From: Ipomoea triloba
Lineage: Eukaryota > Streptophyta > Magnoliopsida > Solanales > Convolvulaceae
Direction: 5' to 3'
Assembly (NCBI RefSeq): GCF_003576645.1
Contig: NC_044927.1
Location: 16,707,548 to 16,771,547 of the forward strand
Length of the DNA stretch: 64,000 nt
Under the pieces are notes generated by a model. It ran no database searches. It saw nothing but the letters and a program-made list of their open reading frames with translations, and was not told the DNA's origin. Numbering within the stretch: the stretch's first letter is position 1; each line of letters opens with the position of its first letter. The position numbers and the translations under genes were made by a program. Positions 45,918 through 56,592 of this stretch are shown piece by piece.

Positions 45918-47582
45918 TTGCTTTCTTTCTTTTTGTTTGTTTTATTTTCTTATTTTTGTTATTTGATTAGAGAAGTGAGCTCATTTATCTTGAACATATC
46001 TTGTGCTCACTTGCAACTACTTCTAGTTGCATATATTTGTTGTTTGTTAAGCTTGCGCAGGAAATTTTCTACTACTAACCACTTGAAGCTTACAACGAGT
46101 GCTTATCCGTATTCACATGGTTACCCATACCATGGAAGACCATACACAAGAAACATTCCACCTCAAACCCATGAACATCACCCACAGTACTATCCTAACC
46201 CTTATGTGTACCCACCACATACATACCCACCTTACCCAAACACTTTCACTTATCCTAACTACGAGCCATATCCTTACGCTACATCCTCTATGCTTACTTA
46301 TGAGAGAATTGAGAAACCTACACACCAAAATGGAGAGGAATCCCTTAGTTCAATAGCGGAGAATATTAACACCCGACTTATCCAAGTCATGAAGGAGATT
46401 GATCCAAGTTGTGAACCGGCATTAAAGGCCAAAATTCCTTCAACAGTTAAACCTCCAATTCATTATAACCCTCCATTAAACCATCAACCTGAGAGACATT
46501 GGTATTCTCATTCTCACACCAATACTAGCTATTCACCCCCACCACAACAAAATGATAGATATTTCAATGAAACACCACCTTTTGTTCAAAATTTCACCCA
46601 ACCTATACCATCTTATGAGTACCTTCCACCGGCCAATGATGAAATCCAAATCTTGAAGGAAAAAGTAGAAATGTTCATACAAATGGCCAAGGAAGATACC
46701 ATCAATCTATAAAATGAAATTAGAAGCGAAATGAAGAAGAATCTTTTCGCTCTTCGTGAGGAAGGACTTCCACTAGATGAAATCGAGACCAAAATGTTAT
46801 CGATGTCGGAGGAGCTTATGAAGAGAATGCTACCAATGGTTGACAATCCTGTCACAAATGACCACCCGACAATGGAAACCAACCGGCAAGAGAATGACAA
46901 GATGAAAAAAATGATTGATGATGAAGAGGTGAGTGTCCAAGAATGCACAGAACTTGAGACCCCAGTGCTCCAAGAAGTTTCGGCTCTTGAGTTGAACACG
47001 CAACAAAGGGGAGAGATTGAGAGTGAATACGAGGATAATATCGAAATAGTGTGGGAAGACGAAAAACCCACACAAGGTAAAACTCTCACTCCAACTCTAA
47101 TTGAAAATTCTTATGATGTTTGTGAGGATGATTCCTTTGCGATTTATAATGATAATCTTGATAAATGTGACAAAGTTTCTTTCTACTCATGGGAGTGTGA
47201 TTCCTTGCAATTGTGTGATGATACTTTGGGGAGTGAGGATTATATTAAATCTTTTTATTCTTGTGAAAGTGAGTTCTGCGAATTTGATGAATCGGGAGAA
47301 GGTGTAGACACTTCACGAGAGATAGATAGTGGAGAGTGTGTTCACTGGGAAGCTTTTAAGGATAACTTTTTTAGGGAAGGAATTTATAACAAGAAGGGAG
47401 AAGAGAGGCTTGCTATCCTTAAACAGCTTAGGGTAGTACCCCATGCTTATTTATCAATACAATATGTTTTCTCCTTCTTTGCTTTTGAATTCAAGGATGT
47501 TACCCATCTTGGGACATACCTTGAAGCTAAAGTTCATGGGACGCTTGGTAAGGTCCCAAAATCTGTGTGCCTTGAAGGATAG
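45918..47582 (+). pseudogene. G2 Tyr/Pro-rich ORF of unknown function (one internal stop)
   Basis: Not recognised. Two open stretches (45918-46712, 46731-47582) are in the same frame with a single TAA near 46710, where CAA would be a one-base change. The real start may be later than 45918, since the first 45 residues come from a T-rich leader and look like a false hydrophobic segment. Residues about 60-120 are rich in Tyr, Pro and His (YPYSHGYPYHGRPYTR). The middle has Asn/Pro-rich runs and a short coiled coil (EIQILKEKVEMFIQMAKE). The second half is strongly acidic, with repeated FYSWECDSL / FYSCESEF-like words and many Cys. No CCHC finger and no protease motif. By position it replaces gag. 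Confidence 0.6.
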
Positions 47583-47602
47583 GCCACACTACGTCTGGCC
47601 AA

Positions 47603-47639
47603 GAAACGTAAAACCATGGCGCACTTGGGAGGCAGTCCC
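47603..47639 (+). other. G2 first copy of the ACGTxAAAC...GGGAGGC motif
   Basis: AAACGTAAAACCATGGCGCA then CTTGGGAGGCAGTCCC, just after the Tyr/Pro-rich ORF. Confidence 0.65.
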
Positions 47640-47844
47640 GATGTTATCTTACATTTTCTTTCAGCTTTTCTTATTATCTATAGTATACTTTTCTTTATCG
47701 TTATTTCAATAATGTTTTTATAACCTCGGTTAAGCTAACAAGTAGAGATCATCAACTCGAGAATTACAAATTGCCGCAATCGAGTGACAATCATCATCAC
47801 TAGCAAAGGAAGGAAGGGAAACCAAGGTAAAATTTTGCACATCA

Positions 47845-48771
47845 CACCTTCCACGCCTGCTACCACTCGTGTAAGCAGGCGTGGAACAATTCCAGTAAGC
47901 TGCCACACCACTCACACGCGTGTGAGCTGGCGTGGAAACAAACTAGAAAGCTCCCACGCCCACCACCACGCGTGGTGACGTGCGTGGACGGGCACCAGAT
48001 TTTCTCGGACTTTTCGCGCGAAGTAGTTTGAAACCCTTTCCTTGCTTCATTTCTTCACCACCACGAGCTAAGACTTCCTCAAGCTGAAAATACACAACTC
48101 TAAGGCATTTCCTTCCAAGTTTTTCAACTTCTCTTGATCTTCCTAAGTCATTTCCAAGGTAAGAACATACTCACTTTTGCTATTACTTACTTGAATGAAG
48201 AGCTTACTCTCTTTGAAGCATATCTCCATGGGTTTTTCTTGTTTGAGATTTTTCTTGAGATATATTGTTATGGAATGACTTATTAGACTTGTAATAGGCC
48301 TACATTGCTTCTATACACTAGAAATTCCATGTTTTACCATATCTTTGTGGCTACATCTTGAAATTGTATGATTTGGGCATTCTCTTGTTATGATGAGATC
48401 CATGATGATATAGTAAGCATGGTGGGCAAAGTTTGCAACTTTCCTACTCTCTAGGCACTACATTGTTGTATCCAACTTGTTATTTGGTCCAATTTTAACT
48501 TCCATCTTTCCTCCAGTTTTCAACCTCAAGCTAGTTTTGAGGAAGAAGATGAAGTTGACCATTTGTTGACCTTTTGACTATGAATTGAGTATGGAATAGA
48601 ATGAGATAATCCTTGCATGTATATGATAGAATTGCCGATAAATATCAAAATGATGTTACATGCAATGAGTTTTTATGATCTTTTCTTTAAAATGTGCAAT
48701 ATTGATTCACAGTCATGTTTAAAGAGGAAAATGTTTTAACTTGTATTGTGCTTTGCTTGTCAATGTTATAG
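47845..48771 (+). promoter_or_regulatory. G2 ORF-1 leader: palindromes and intron
   Basis: 47845-47995 holds CTCACACGCGTGTGAG and CACCACGCGTGGTG with repeated GGCGTGGAA. Then a candidate exon, donor CCAAG|GTAAGAAC at 48159 and acceptor AATGTTATAG at 48771, five bases before the ORF-1 ATG. This predicts a separate spliced transcript; inferred, not shown. Confidence 0.55.
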
Positions 48772-48776
48772 GAAAA

Positions 48777-50051
48777 ATGTCTTCTCCAAACGAATTTGCA
48801 CAACAAATAGCTAGAATGCTCCAAAAAGGAAAGGCTCCAGAGGGAGAGAACAGTGCTAGAAACGCAAAGACTACCTACATCGAAGTGCCCACAGGAAATC
48901 AAATCCTGCTAATGACACCGACTATGCTGGGTAGATACAGGCAGCTTCTTAACTTCCCCATCGTGCAATGGAAATATGTTGATTTAACAGTTCTGGAAGA
49001 TTTTAAATGTAAGTATGGACTGGAAAGGTTAATTGCCAAGCCTTATTGGAACAATTTGTTGAGCTAGAGGCAGGATACTTTCATTCCCTTGGTCCATGAG
49101 TTTATTGCAAGTCTGAATGTTGAAGGAGTGACCGGAGACCTCTACAGCCCGACCATCAAATTTCGGCTTTTCAACCAGGATTATCACATTTCGGCCATTC
49201 GCTTGGGCGCTCTCCTAGGATTCTACGAGGAAGATGACCAGTCAAAGCACTGGTACCGAAGGCTAAGGCACGACTTTGGAGATAGAGACATCCCAAGAAA
49301 GTATTGGTCAATGATCGCAAGACCGGGAGTTGAATGGGTTGGGTCGAGAGTAAGAGTTTCTCAAATTGTAAGGGAGGATCTAAAAGTCTTATGGAAGGTA
49401 ATTGCACACTCATGGGAAGGCAGGCAGGAGACTTATGATCGAGTCTCCAAGGCGGAGCTATTCATGCTTTCGAGTATGGACACAGGCCATTCGGTGAATA
49501 TGAGCTCAATTTGCAAGAACCTGCTCATTGCGCAACAGCAAGAGTCAGCGAGGGCGATTTTCATAGGCCCATTGGTGACAAGACTATGTGTCTCACTAGG
49601 TCATCAAATGAAAATACATTGGTTTGAACACAAGCTGCAAGGAGCACACATTGTTCCTTTATCTCCCGAGGACGTCGCAAAGCTCCACTTGAGATATTTG
49701 GCGCGAACGAGGGACGATCATGAGATGGCGGAAGACCATACCGACACGCCAATGACATCTCCGGGATTTACACCCTCGCCGATGTCATTCCTTTCCCCAT
49801 CTTCAAATGAGTTGTATTCGCCCTTGGACTCACCAATGTATTCTCCACCACCGCGAGAGCCTGGACCATCCGTACCTCCACCACAAGCCGAGGAGCAAAC
49901 TTCCAACCCTGCAAGCTTCAACATCCCAAGCTGGTTTACCACAGTTACCGATTGGAGATCCCTCCAGAACTTCCAATATCAATTGCACTTGGAGCAGATG
50001 CAGAAATTGGAAGAGATTGCAAGGGAGATCAAAGACCTCAAGAGAACGTGA
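48777..50051 (+). pseudogene. G2 ATHILA ORF-1-like gene (one internal stop, 424 codons)
   Basis: Starts MSSPNEFAQQIARMLQKGKA right after the intron acceptor. A TAG at about 49065 (CAG by one change) is the only interruption; the two halves are in frame. Recognisable blocks: FYEEDDQSKHWYRRLRHDFG, IPRKYWSMIA, MLSSMDTGHSVNMSSICKNL and FIGPLVTRLCVSLGHQMK. A Pro/Ser-rich spacer and a C-terminal helix LEQMQKLEEIAREIKDLK follow. FIGP-VTRL and the W-I arrangement match G1 and G3. The molecular role of ORF-1 is not known. Confidence 0.75.
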
Positions 50052-50211
50052 AGAAAAAAAAAAGGCACCGGAGAAAAAGAGAAAAACAATGATGATTTGT
50101 GTTGGATAATTCTAAAACTATGATTGTGGACAATCTTTTTGTTTTTACTTCTGTTTATATTTTGGTTATATTCCTGTTTATGTCTCGTTTTGCACATTTC
50201 GTCTAGCCAAA

Positions 50212-50245
50212 GACGTTAAACGTGGCGCTCATGGGAGGCAACCCA
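50212..50245 (+). other. G2 second copy of the ACGTTAAAC...GGGAGGCAACCC motif
   Basis: GACGTTAAACGTGGCGCTCA then TGGGAGGCAACCC, about 160 bp after the ORF-1 stop. Confidence 0.75.
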
Positions 50246-51762
50246 CAAATAAGGAGAAGAAGATACCACCCCACCATCATCCAAGAAAACCAATCTTGAA
50301 AGGTATAATTTCAATTTTTCATTTATCTCTTTACCTTTACTCTGACCAAATTTTGAAGGGCAAGCATAGATTGCACAAAATTTTAATAGGGATGCACATT
50401 GTGAGTATTTCTTTTATCCCTTTTAAATGCCCTGTTTGATTTGATTGCTTTATTTTCTTATATCACACATGAAGAGTTGCATAAGATTGTTGTGATGGAT
50501 GTGATCTGATTATTAGAATTGTTTTGGCCCAATTCACACTTTTAAGTGTGGAAAAGGGGCGTGTGTAGGACCCTTCGAACATATATCCTTTTTCCTCCAT
50601 TCCTCATGGAAACATCGAGGACGATGTTTAATCTTAAGTGTGGAACGGGTGTATGCTTCTTGAAATAGTTGATTGACTGAGTGATAAGGTATAGGAACTA
50701 GAGGGCGTGTTATTGCCAATACTATCTAGGAGGGCTCCTAACCTTGTGCCAAAATTTGAATGTTCTAAATATGCTTTGGAACTTACACTTTGCACCAATT
50801 TGCACAATTTGACCAAAAATTGAAAATTTTATGTGTGCTTGCATGTTCTTCACCTTGTATTTTGTTTGGACCTCAGTCAAGGATCTCTCGAAGTGGGAGT
50901 GTGAATCCTTTGAGTTTTAGAAAGATAAGAATTGCGAAGCCCGGAAATTGAACTAATCTTAGCAGGACATGGGGCACAAGGTGAGCTTAAGTGAGCTTAG
51001 AGTGAAAACAATCCCTACTCCCTAGAAAAAGGCATGAGGGGTTGATATGGTGAAAAGAAAAGGCAAAGGCCACTCCTAGAGATAAAAGCAGAGGTGAGCC
51101 ATCTAGTCTAGATACGGGGTAACCATTGCACCGTCTTCGAAAAAGCATGGAGATCCATGTGAAGTCGGTTACCCCGAAGAGATCCTGAAAGATGAGAAAA
51201 ATAGAGAGGAGGTGAGCCACTTCGCTAGGATTCAGGCACCCATTGCACTGTCTTCGAAAAAGCATGGAGCTCCATGTGAAGTCGGGTCACCTGATGACGT
51301 TATCCTAGGAAGTGAGAAGATAGAGTGATCGCCCAAGCCATGGCGATGAGCGGTCCATGTCCCTGCCCTCACTTATATTAACGAAAAGGGCTTTGGCGTT
51401 TTGGTTGGAAATTGACCGAGGGACGCACATCGTTCCCACTAGTCGGATAGGCTGGAGGCCCCTAGAAAATACAAGGTGAAACTCTTTTGTCACTTGCATG
51501 CTTGAAGGTGTGAGCAAAACTCTTTATGTCATATCCATCTCTTGAGACCTTAACTTTCTTAGCATATTTCTTACATTTGTTCGGCATGAGTTTAGTGGTC
51601 TTGGTAGATAGTGTAGGGAATTTCACCCGCTCAACTCTGAACACCCACACAGCGCTTGATCAATTAACAATGAAAGAAAAGAACTATGCTTGGTGCTTAT
51701 ATGATTAGAGTTTAGAAAAGTATGCTTGCTTGAGGACAAGCAAGGTCTAAGTGTGGAAACTT
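50246..51762 (+). other. G2 3' untranslated region with two AGGA hairpins and repeated polypurine-like words
   Basis: No credible ORF. AACATCG-AGGA-CGATGTT (50610-50629) is followed by CTTAAGTGTGGAACGGG; CTTGCTTG-AGGA-CAAGCAAG (51725-51744) is followed by TAAGTGTGGAAAC and the 3' LTR. Another CACACTTTTAAGTGTGGAAAA is at 50534-50554. Two blocks of about 110 bp around AGCATGGAGMTCCATGTGAA (51050-51175, 51185-51310) are duplicates. Confidence 0.7.
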
Positions 51763-53037
51763 TGATAAGCACCAAGAATGGTACTTAAAAAGGGTCTGAA
51801 TTGAATTAAAAGTGCAACGTTTTGTCATCCGATCATAAAAATTGCATGCATTTTAGCTCAGATGTGATTAAAATCTTCTAACATCGACCCTAGGAAGAGT
51901 TTTTTTAGATATTTTACAGGTTGAAGAGGGATCTGAGGCTAAAATGAAGCAAAAGACAAACGAAGTCACAATGCAGTATCGTCCCACGCAGCCTCACACG
52001 CGTGTGGCTGGGCGTGGAATCTTTCCAGTAACCATCCACGCCCACCACCACGCGTGGTGGCATGCATGGTCGGGTCAAAGGCCATTTTGGAAAATTTGTT
52101 CCCTTTTGTCACCTATATAAATCCCTTTTGCCCTAAACCTAGACATATAGAATTATTATGATAGAATATATCTGAAAATTGTAGAGGGTTTTCTCCCCTC
52201 TTGGGGGAAAATTCCTTTTCTTCTAGCTTAGATTAGATCCAAGGGCAAGGATGAAGATTGGAATTTCAAGAACAAAAGTGTGAAGATCCCCTTCTTAAGG
52301 GTGGTAACGATTCTCTCCAATTCTTAATCTAATATTTGTTTCTTTGAAATTTCCTTTCTTTTTCTTGTTTCTTTATGTATGTTAGAGTAGATTAGATAGG
52401 GGATTGGTGGCCCCAAGGTTAATCTATGTGGATGTTTGATATAAATTGCTAGATTAAATGTGAGCTTTTTGATTGTTGGATGATGAACTTGTGTGGATGA
52501 TGTTCTTCAAGCTTTGTGCCTTTTGTGGCCACATTAGGTAGCAAACCCAAAGGAAGTGAGTGTGTGCGCGATAGCGGCCACTCACGACTCTAACTCACCC
52601 ACATCTCCCCTCTTAGTCCGAAAGGACGAGATCCGAGAGGAGTGGTAGACAAAGTGTTCGATGAAATGCCCCAACCGAATGAGGATGTGGGAGTCCAAAG
52701 TTTGACGCCACTTGGTGAAGTGCCACGAACTCCCTAGTCTATTCCACGTCTCTAGCTCACGAAACCATACACAGATAGTCTACATAGAGAAGCCTAAAGC
52801 CCCAATCTCCACTTTACTTTTCCTTTATTTTTTTTATCACAACCTTTATCAACCTTCCCCTCTCTTACCAATGAATCCAACCCTTAGCATATCCCGTAAC
52901 TCTTTTCCTTCAACCTCTTAGATGCTAACACACTAATTCGGTTCCCATTCGCCATCCTTGAGAGACACGACACTCGGGGAGTCTTGACTCTTCGTTTTAT
53001 CACCTTCACATCCACTCATCTCATACTCACAGCATCA
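51763..53037 (+). repeat. G2 3' LTR (1275 bp)
   Basis: TGATAAGCACC to CAGCATCA; nearly identical to the 5' LTR apart from scattered substitutions and small indels (one larger change near 52745-52790). Confidence 0.92.
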
Positions 53038-53042
53038 GTATC

Positions 53043-53216
53043 GTTGACAAAAGTTGGTGGCTCGCAGATTTGTGATGCTGATGTTGATTTTTTGTCACCT
53101 CCTTTGGCGTTCCTTACAAGGTTGTAACGAGACCGGGTGTGGAATGCCCTCAAATTTGAACTAACTGCGAAAGAGGATGCGAGGTTTCCTAGCGTGTATG
53201 TCATGCCTCACATGTA
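53043..53216 (+). pseudogene. Exon-like host fragment interrupted by G2
   Basis: Joined across the GTATC site to 44529-44547, this reads after a splice-acceptor-like TTGTTGTAG. Translation includes KVGGSQICDADVDFLSPP and, after an in-frame TAA near 53127, RDRVWNALKFELTAKEDARF, to a TAG at 53214. I do not recognise the protein. It may be part of a broken host gene or of a larger DNA transposon. Confidence 0.35.
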
Positions 53217-53872
53217 GATGTATGTAGATGTAGGAACCTATCTCGGACGTTCCAATATATTTATACTCCGCGCTGCTATTTAGTGTTGCATTTGTGAATA
53301 TTATTTGTGTATGATATGGCTATTTTTTGGGAAAACTTTTCTGTTATTAGTTTAGGTTTTTTGTTGGCGTAGGCTGTGCATTTTATTAACACCTACAATA
53401 TCTGGCCACTTCATTATGTTTTTTGTTTTTGGAAGTCATGTCTATTTGGTAATGATATTACAGTTATTTAGTGCTCTTATATAATAGTCTCTTAGTTAAA
53501 TGCGTTTACATTTTTTTGCAATTCTGTGTTGTTAATTCCTAAATGCTCACACTTTAGTATGTCTGTGCTCGTTCCACATGCTTTCCCTTCATGATTATCC
53601 ATTTATCCAGTCGTAGATGTATGTGTTTTCCAGCAGTGTGCACGATGTAGCTTTGCAGGGTGCGCAATCGTCATTTAACCCCAATCACAAATGAACATAT
53701 TATTGTGCACCCGTGAGCACATCCTCACATAACTAGGTGCACTACGTTGTGACTAGTGTAATTCGCTCCCAACTATATTGCAAGCGTTTTGTGTACGTAA
53801 TGTGTGTGACTCTAGCTGAAACTCAGTTTTGCACACTAATTTACATTGTTAGCCCGTGTGCACATCATCCTT
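53217..53872. other. Intergenic DNA between G2 host fragment and G3
   Basis: No gene recognised; T-rich, with several GTGCAC/TGTGCAC words at 53635-53840. Confidence 0.5.
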
Positions 53873-55532
53873 ATACGCCAAAGCCCAACGTAAATGTAAA
53901 TGAGGGTAGGGGCATGGACCACTCACCGCTTTTGGCTTAGCGCGGTCCCTCTTTCTTCTCACTTCCTAGGATAACGTCATCGAGCCACCCGACTTCACAT
54001 GGAGCTCCATGCTTTTTCGAAGGTCAGTGCAATGGGTACCCGAATCCTAGCGAAGCGGCTCACCTCATCTCTATTTTCTCAATTCTTGGGATCTTTTATG
54101 TGAACAACCGACTCCAGATAAAGCTTTTTGCTTACCGAAGACTATGGTTTGAACACAACCCAACGAATTGCTTTTCCTCAATTTTAAACTCTAGGTGATT
54201 GGCCTTTTGCCTTTTCGACTTCTCCTCATGTCAATCCCTCATGCCTTTTTCTATTTTTGTTCAAGGGTTTTGTTTTCTCATTAAGCTTACCAACAGGCTC
54301 ACCTTTTGCCCCATGCCCTACCAAGGTTAGTTCAATTCCGGGCCTCGCTAGTTTTATCTTTCTCAAATTAAAAAGTGCACACTCCTACTTCAAGAGATCC
54401 TTGACTAAGGTCCTACATAAATAAGAGGTGAACATCATGCAAGCAGGCAAAAATATAAACTTATTTGGCTCTAAACACTCTCATGGGTGCGAAAAGTAAC
54501 TTCCTCAAAGATATTTCGAGAGTAAAAATTTTTGGGCATCCAGTCAAAATTCTCTCTAGATAACACAAATAATAACTCTCTTTTCAAGACTGCAAATGCA
54601 TCCGCTTATCATTCCCAAGAGCTTCAACTTCTTATACTAAGCATGGAAGCATGTAAAGCACAAAGTGCGTCCTTTCCACACTTTAAAACAAACATCGTCC
54701 TCGATGTTCCATACGACGGGTAAAGGAATAAATAGGGGTTCTAAGGATAAACAAGTAAAGATCCCTTTCCACACTTTGGAAATTGCTCTAGGATGTAGGG
54801 TATGCATCAAACAATCCTACTAAACATGGTAAACTCTAATATACGCAAACACAAAGCTATAAAGAAATATTTCCACACTTTAAAGATCAAAACGGGGCTT
54901 AAAATTAGAAAAGGGATAAGAGGATAAACCAAGTATGCATCCCTCTTTCCACACTTTAGCTTCCAGCATAGGCCTGCTCCCGTTATAGATGCTCTATAAG
55001 AAATGGAGACATAACATACAAAAGGGTTTTTCGGAGTACTATTCAGTTATTAAAAGCTGATAGAAATATAAAAGCAATAAAAAACAGAAACATAGATAAT
55101 AAAGCATGTAAATAAGCAAAATTATTCGAATAGTAATGCAGATAAGTAAAGCAGTTGTAAAGGAAATAACATAAAGCAATAAAAAAAATAAAAGTAAAGC
55201 AAAGTAAAGAAGTAAAGAAATAAAAGTCGAAACCCCGCGCGTAGGGATCCTAATGTTTAGATGGGGCCATCAACCAAAGTAACCAATTGTCCAGTTGGAC
55301 TCAGTATCAAATGTCAAGTGTCAAGATCGAGGACAATCGAAGGAAGGCATCAGTTATCACCGAAGGGCTGGAATTGCCTATCGAATCTAGCTTCGAGCGC
55401 AGCAATTCTCCTATCATTTTCTTCCACCGCCCTTCTCATGCGGTTAAGGTCTTCGGTGTGGACATCCTGTCTCGCGGAGATGGATGTAAAGTGACCTTCC
55501 TGCCACGTCCGCTGCTCGCGCCAGTAGTTCAT
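53873..55532 (-). other. G3 3' untranslated region, truncated
   Basis: Reverse-complement similarity to 50880-51410 of G2. AACATCG-TCCT-CGATGTT (54691-54708) is the AGGA hairpin on the minus strand. TTTCCACACTTTA recurs at about 54673, 54768, 54872 and 54947; on the element strand these are AAGTGTGGAAA polypurine-like words. 55020-55230 is A-rich. Confidence 0.7.
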
Positions 55533-56591
55533 CTATTCATCATGGAGCTGCCTGTGAAAGGTCTGCGTCGTATCCCAATCCATGGGGATAGGGCCTTGCT
55601 CCTGCGCAGCATCATCCTCCACATTCTCTTCCTCGTCCTCATCATCATCATCATCATCAGAAGCCTCTAGATCAGGTGCATCATCACCGCCCAACCTCAT
55701 ATGCATGGCAAAGAACTCAGCGAGAGTGAAAGCAATTGTGAAACCTTCATCTTTCTCACCCATCAACCGGTCCATAAGGCCCAACCCGTAACACAGTCTC
55801 GTAACAAAAGGTCCAATGAACACTGTCTGAACCTTAGGCTTTTGCTGGGTCTGGAGCCACTTTCTAGCTTGAACGCCCATGTTAATGCCAACCTCATTTT
55901 CCATGCACCACATATAGAATAAGTCTTGTTTGTAGACCTTGTTGCGATTGGTGGTTCTGCCTGAGAGATTTATAGCAAAGGCTAATCTGATAGCCTTTAG
56001 AGCATTGCGAGTGATGAGGTTTGCCTTGAGGTTTGATGAGTTGTACGGGGCATTGTCGGTGATGCTCCTCCAATACTGCCTAGCAACAGCTTCCGAATCA
56101 AAGTCCTCCTTAAAGTCCCTAAAATAAGGCATGGACACGCTCACAGCATCATGGAATCCAAGTGTAACACCCAAAGTGTTGACTGACATGCTATAGTGTT
56201 TGCCGAATAGAGTGAACAAAATGGACTCTCTTGCATTGTTGACTTCCTTTCGAATCTCCAAGGTCGCCAAAAATTCATAAGTAACAGGGGCATAGGTAGG
56301 TCCTCTCCATTCAAACAAATGACGGAGCTGTGAGTGCCTTAGAAGTCCATTTACTTCATCCAAACAACCGAACTCTTTTAAAACATTGTCGTCGAAGTGA
56401 CGGCCAACGGAAAGCTGCTTCCCCTTGTAGTTATCTACTGTTGTAAGCTGGATGGGTGTCAAGTGTCTTAATGACCTCGACCCACGCTCCTGGGGAGCTT
56501 GTTGAGCTGTAGCTTGCTGCCGTGTTCTTGATCTGCTTGATTCATAATGATCGTACTTTGTTTTCTTTGCGATTTCCTTTGCGCGTCCCAT
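55533..56591 (-). CDS. G3 ATHILA ORF-1-like protein, intact frame (352 aa)
   Basis: The best-preserved ORF-1 in the window. The ATG lies one base after the acceptor TTTGTAG. N-terminus basic (MGRAKEIAKKTKYDHYESSR), consistent with nuclear or nucleic-acid association. Then VGRHFDDNVLKEFGCLDEVN, LLRHSQLRHLFEW, TYEFLATLEI, FTLFGKHYSMSVNTLGVTLG, RQYWRSITDN, NKVYKQDLFYMWCMENEVGI and TVFIGPFVTRLCYGLGLMDR, and near the end an acidic run (D/E-rich, about residues 308-330). The layout follows Pfam ATHILA ORF-1. No signal peptide or transmembrane helix, which argues against a true envelope role. Confidence 0.8.
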   Translation of the reverse strand: MGRAKEIAKKTKYDHYESSRSRTRQQATAQQAPQERGSRSLRHLTPIQLTTVDNYKGKQLSVGRHFDDNVLKEFGCLDEVNGLLRHSQLRHLFEWRGPTYAPVTYEFLATLEIRKEVNNARESILFTLFGKHYSMSVNTLGVTLGFHDAVSVSMPYFRDFKEDFDSEAVARQYWRSITDNAPYNSSNLKANLITRNALKAIRLAFAINLSGRTTNRNKVYKQDLFYMWCMENEVGINMGVQARKWLQTQQKPKVQTVFIGPFVTRLCYGLGLMDRLMGEKDEGFTIAFTLAEFFAMHMRLGGDDAPDLEASDDDDDDEDEEENVEDDAAQEQGPIPMDWDTTQTFHRQLHDE

Positions 56592-56592
56592 C

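Larger units (their letters stand above)
44548..53037 (+). mobile_element. G2: Athila-like non-autonomous element, complete, TSD GTATC
   Basis: LTRs 44548-45837 and 51763-53037; flanks 44543-44547 and 53038-53042 are both GTATC. Primer site TGGCGTCGTTGCCGGGG at 45841. It contains an unrecognised Tyr/Pro-rich ORF where gag-protease would be, the conserved motif twice, and an ATHILA ORF-1-like gene with its own leader; no protease, RT or integrase. The 5' LTR start has changed from TG to TC. Two ORFs with one stop each and very similar LTRs suggest a fairly young insertion. Confidence 0.92.

Noticed and set aside
45918..46055. N-terminal membrane segment of the G2 ORF
   Set aside because: The hydrophobic residues come from a T-rich 5' leader resembling that of G1; translation probably starts later.
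48741..48776. Upstream in-frame ATG for G2 ORF-1
   Set aside because: It lies inside the predicted intron; the ATG at 48777 is five bases after the acceptor and matches the arrangement in G3.
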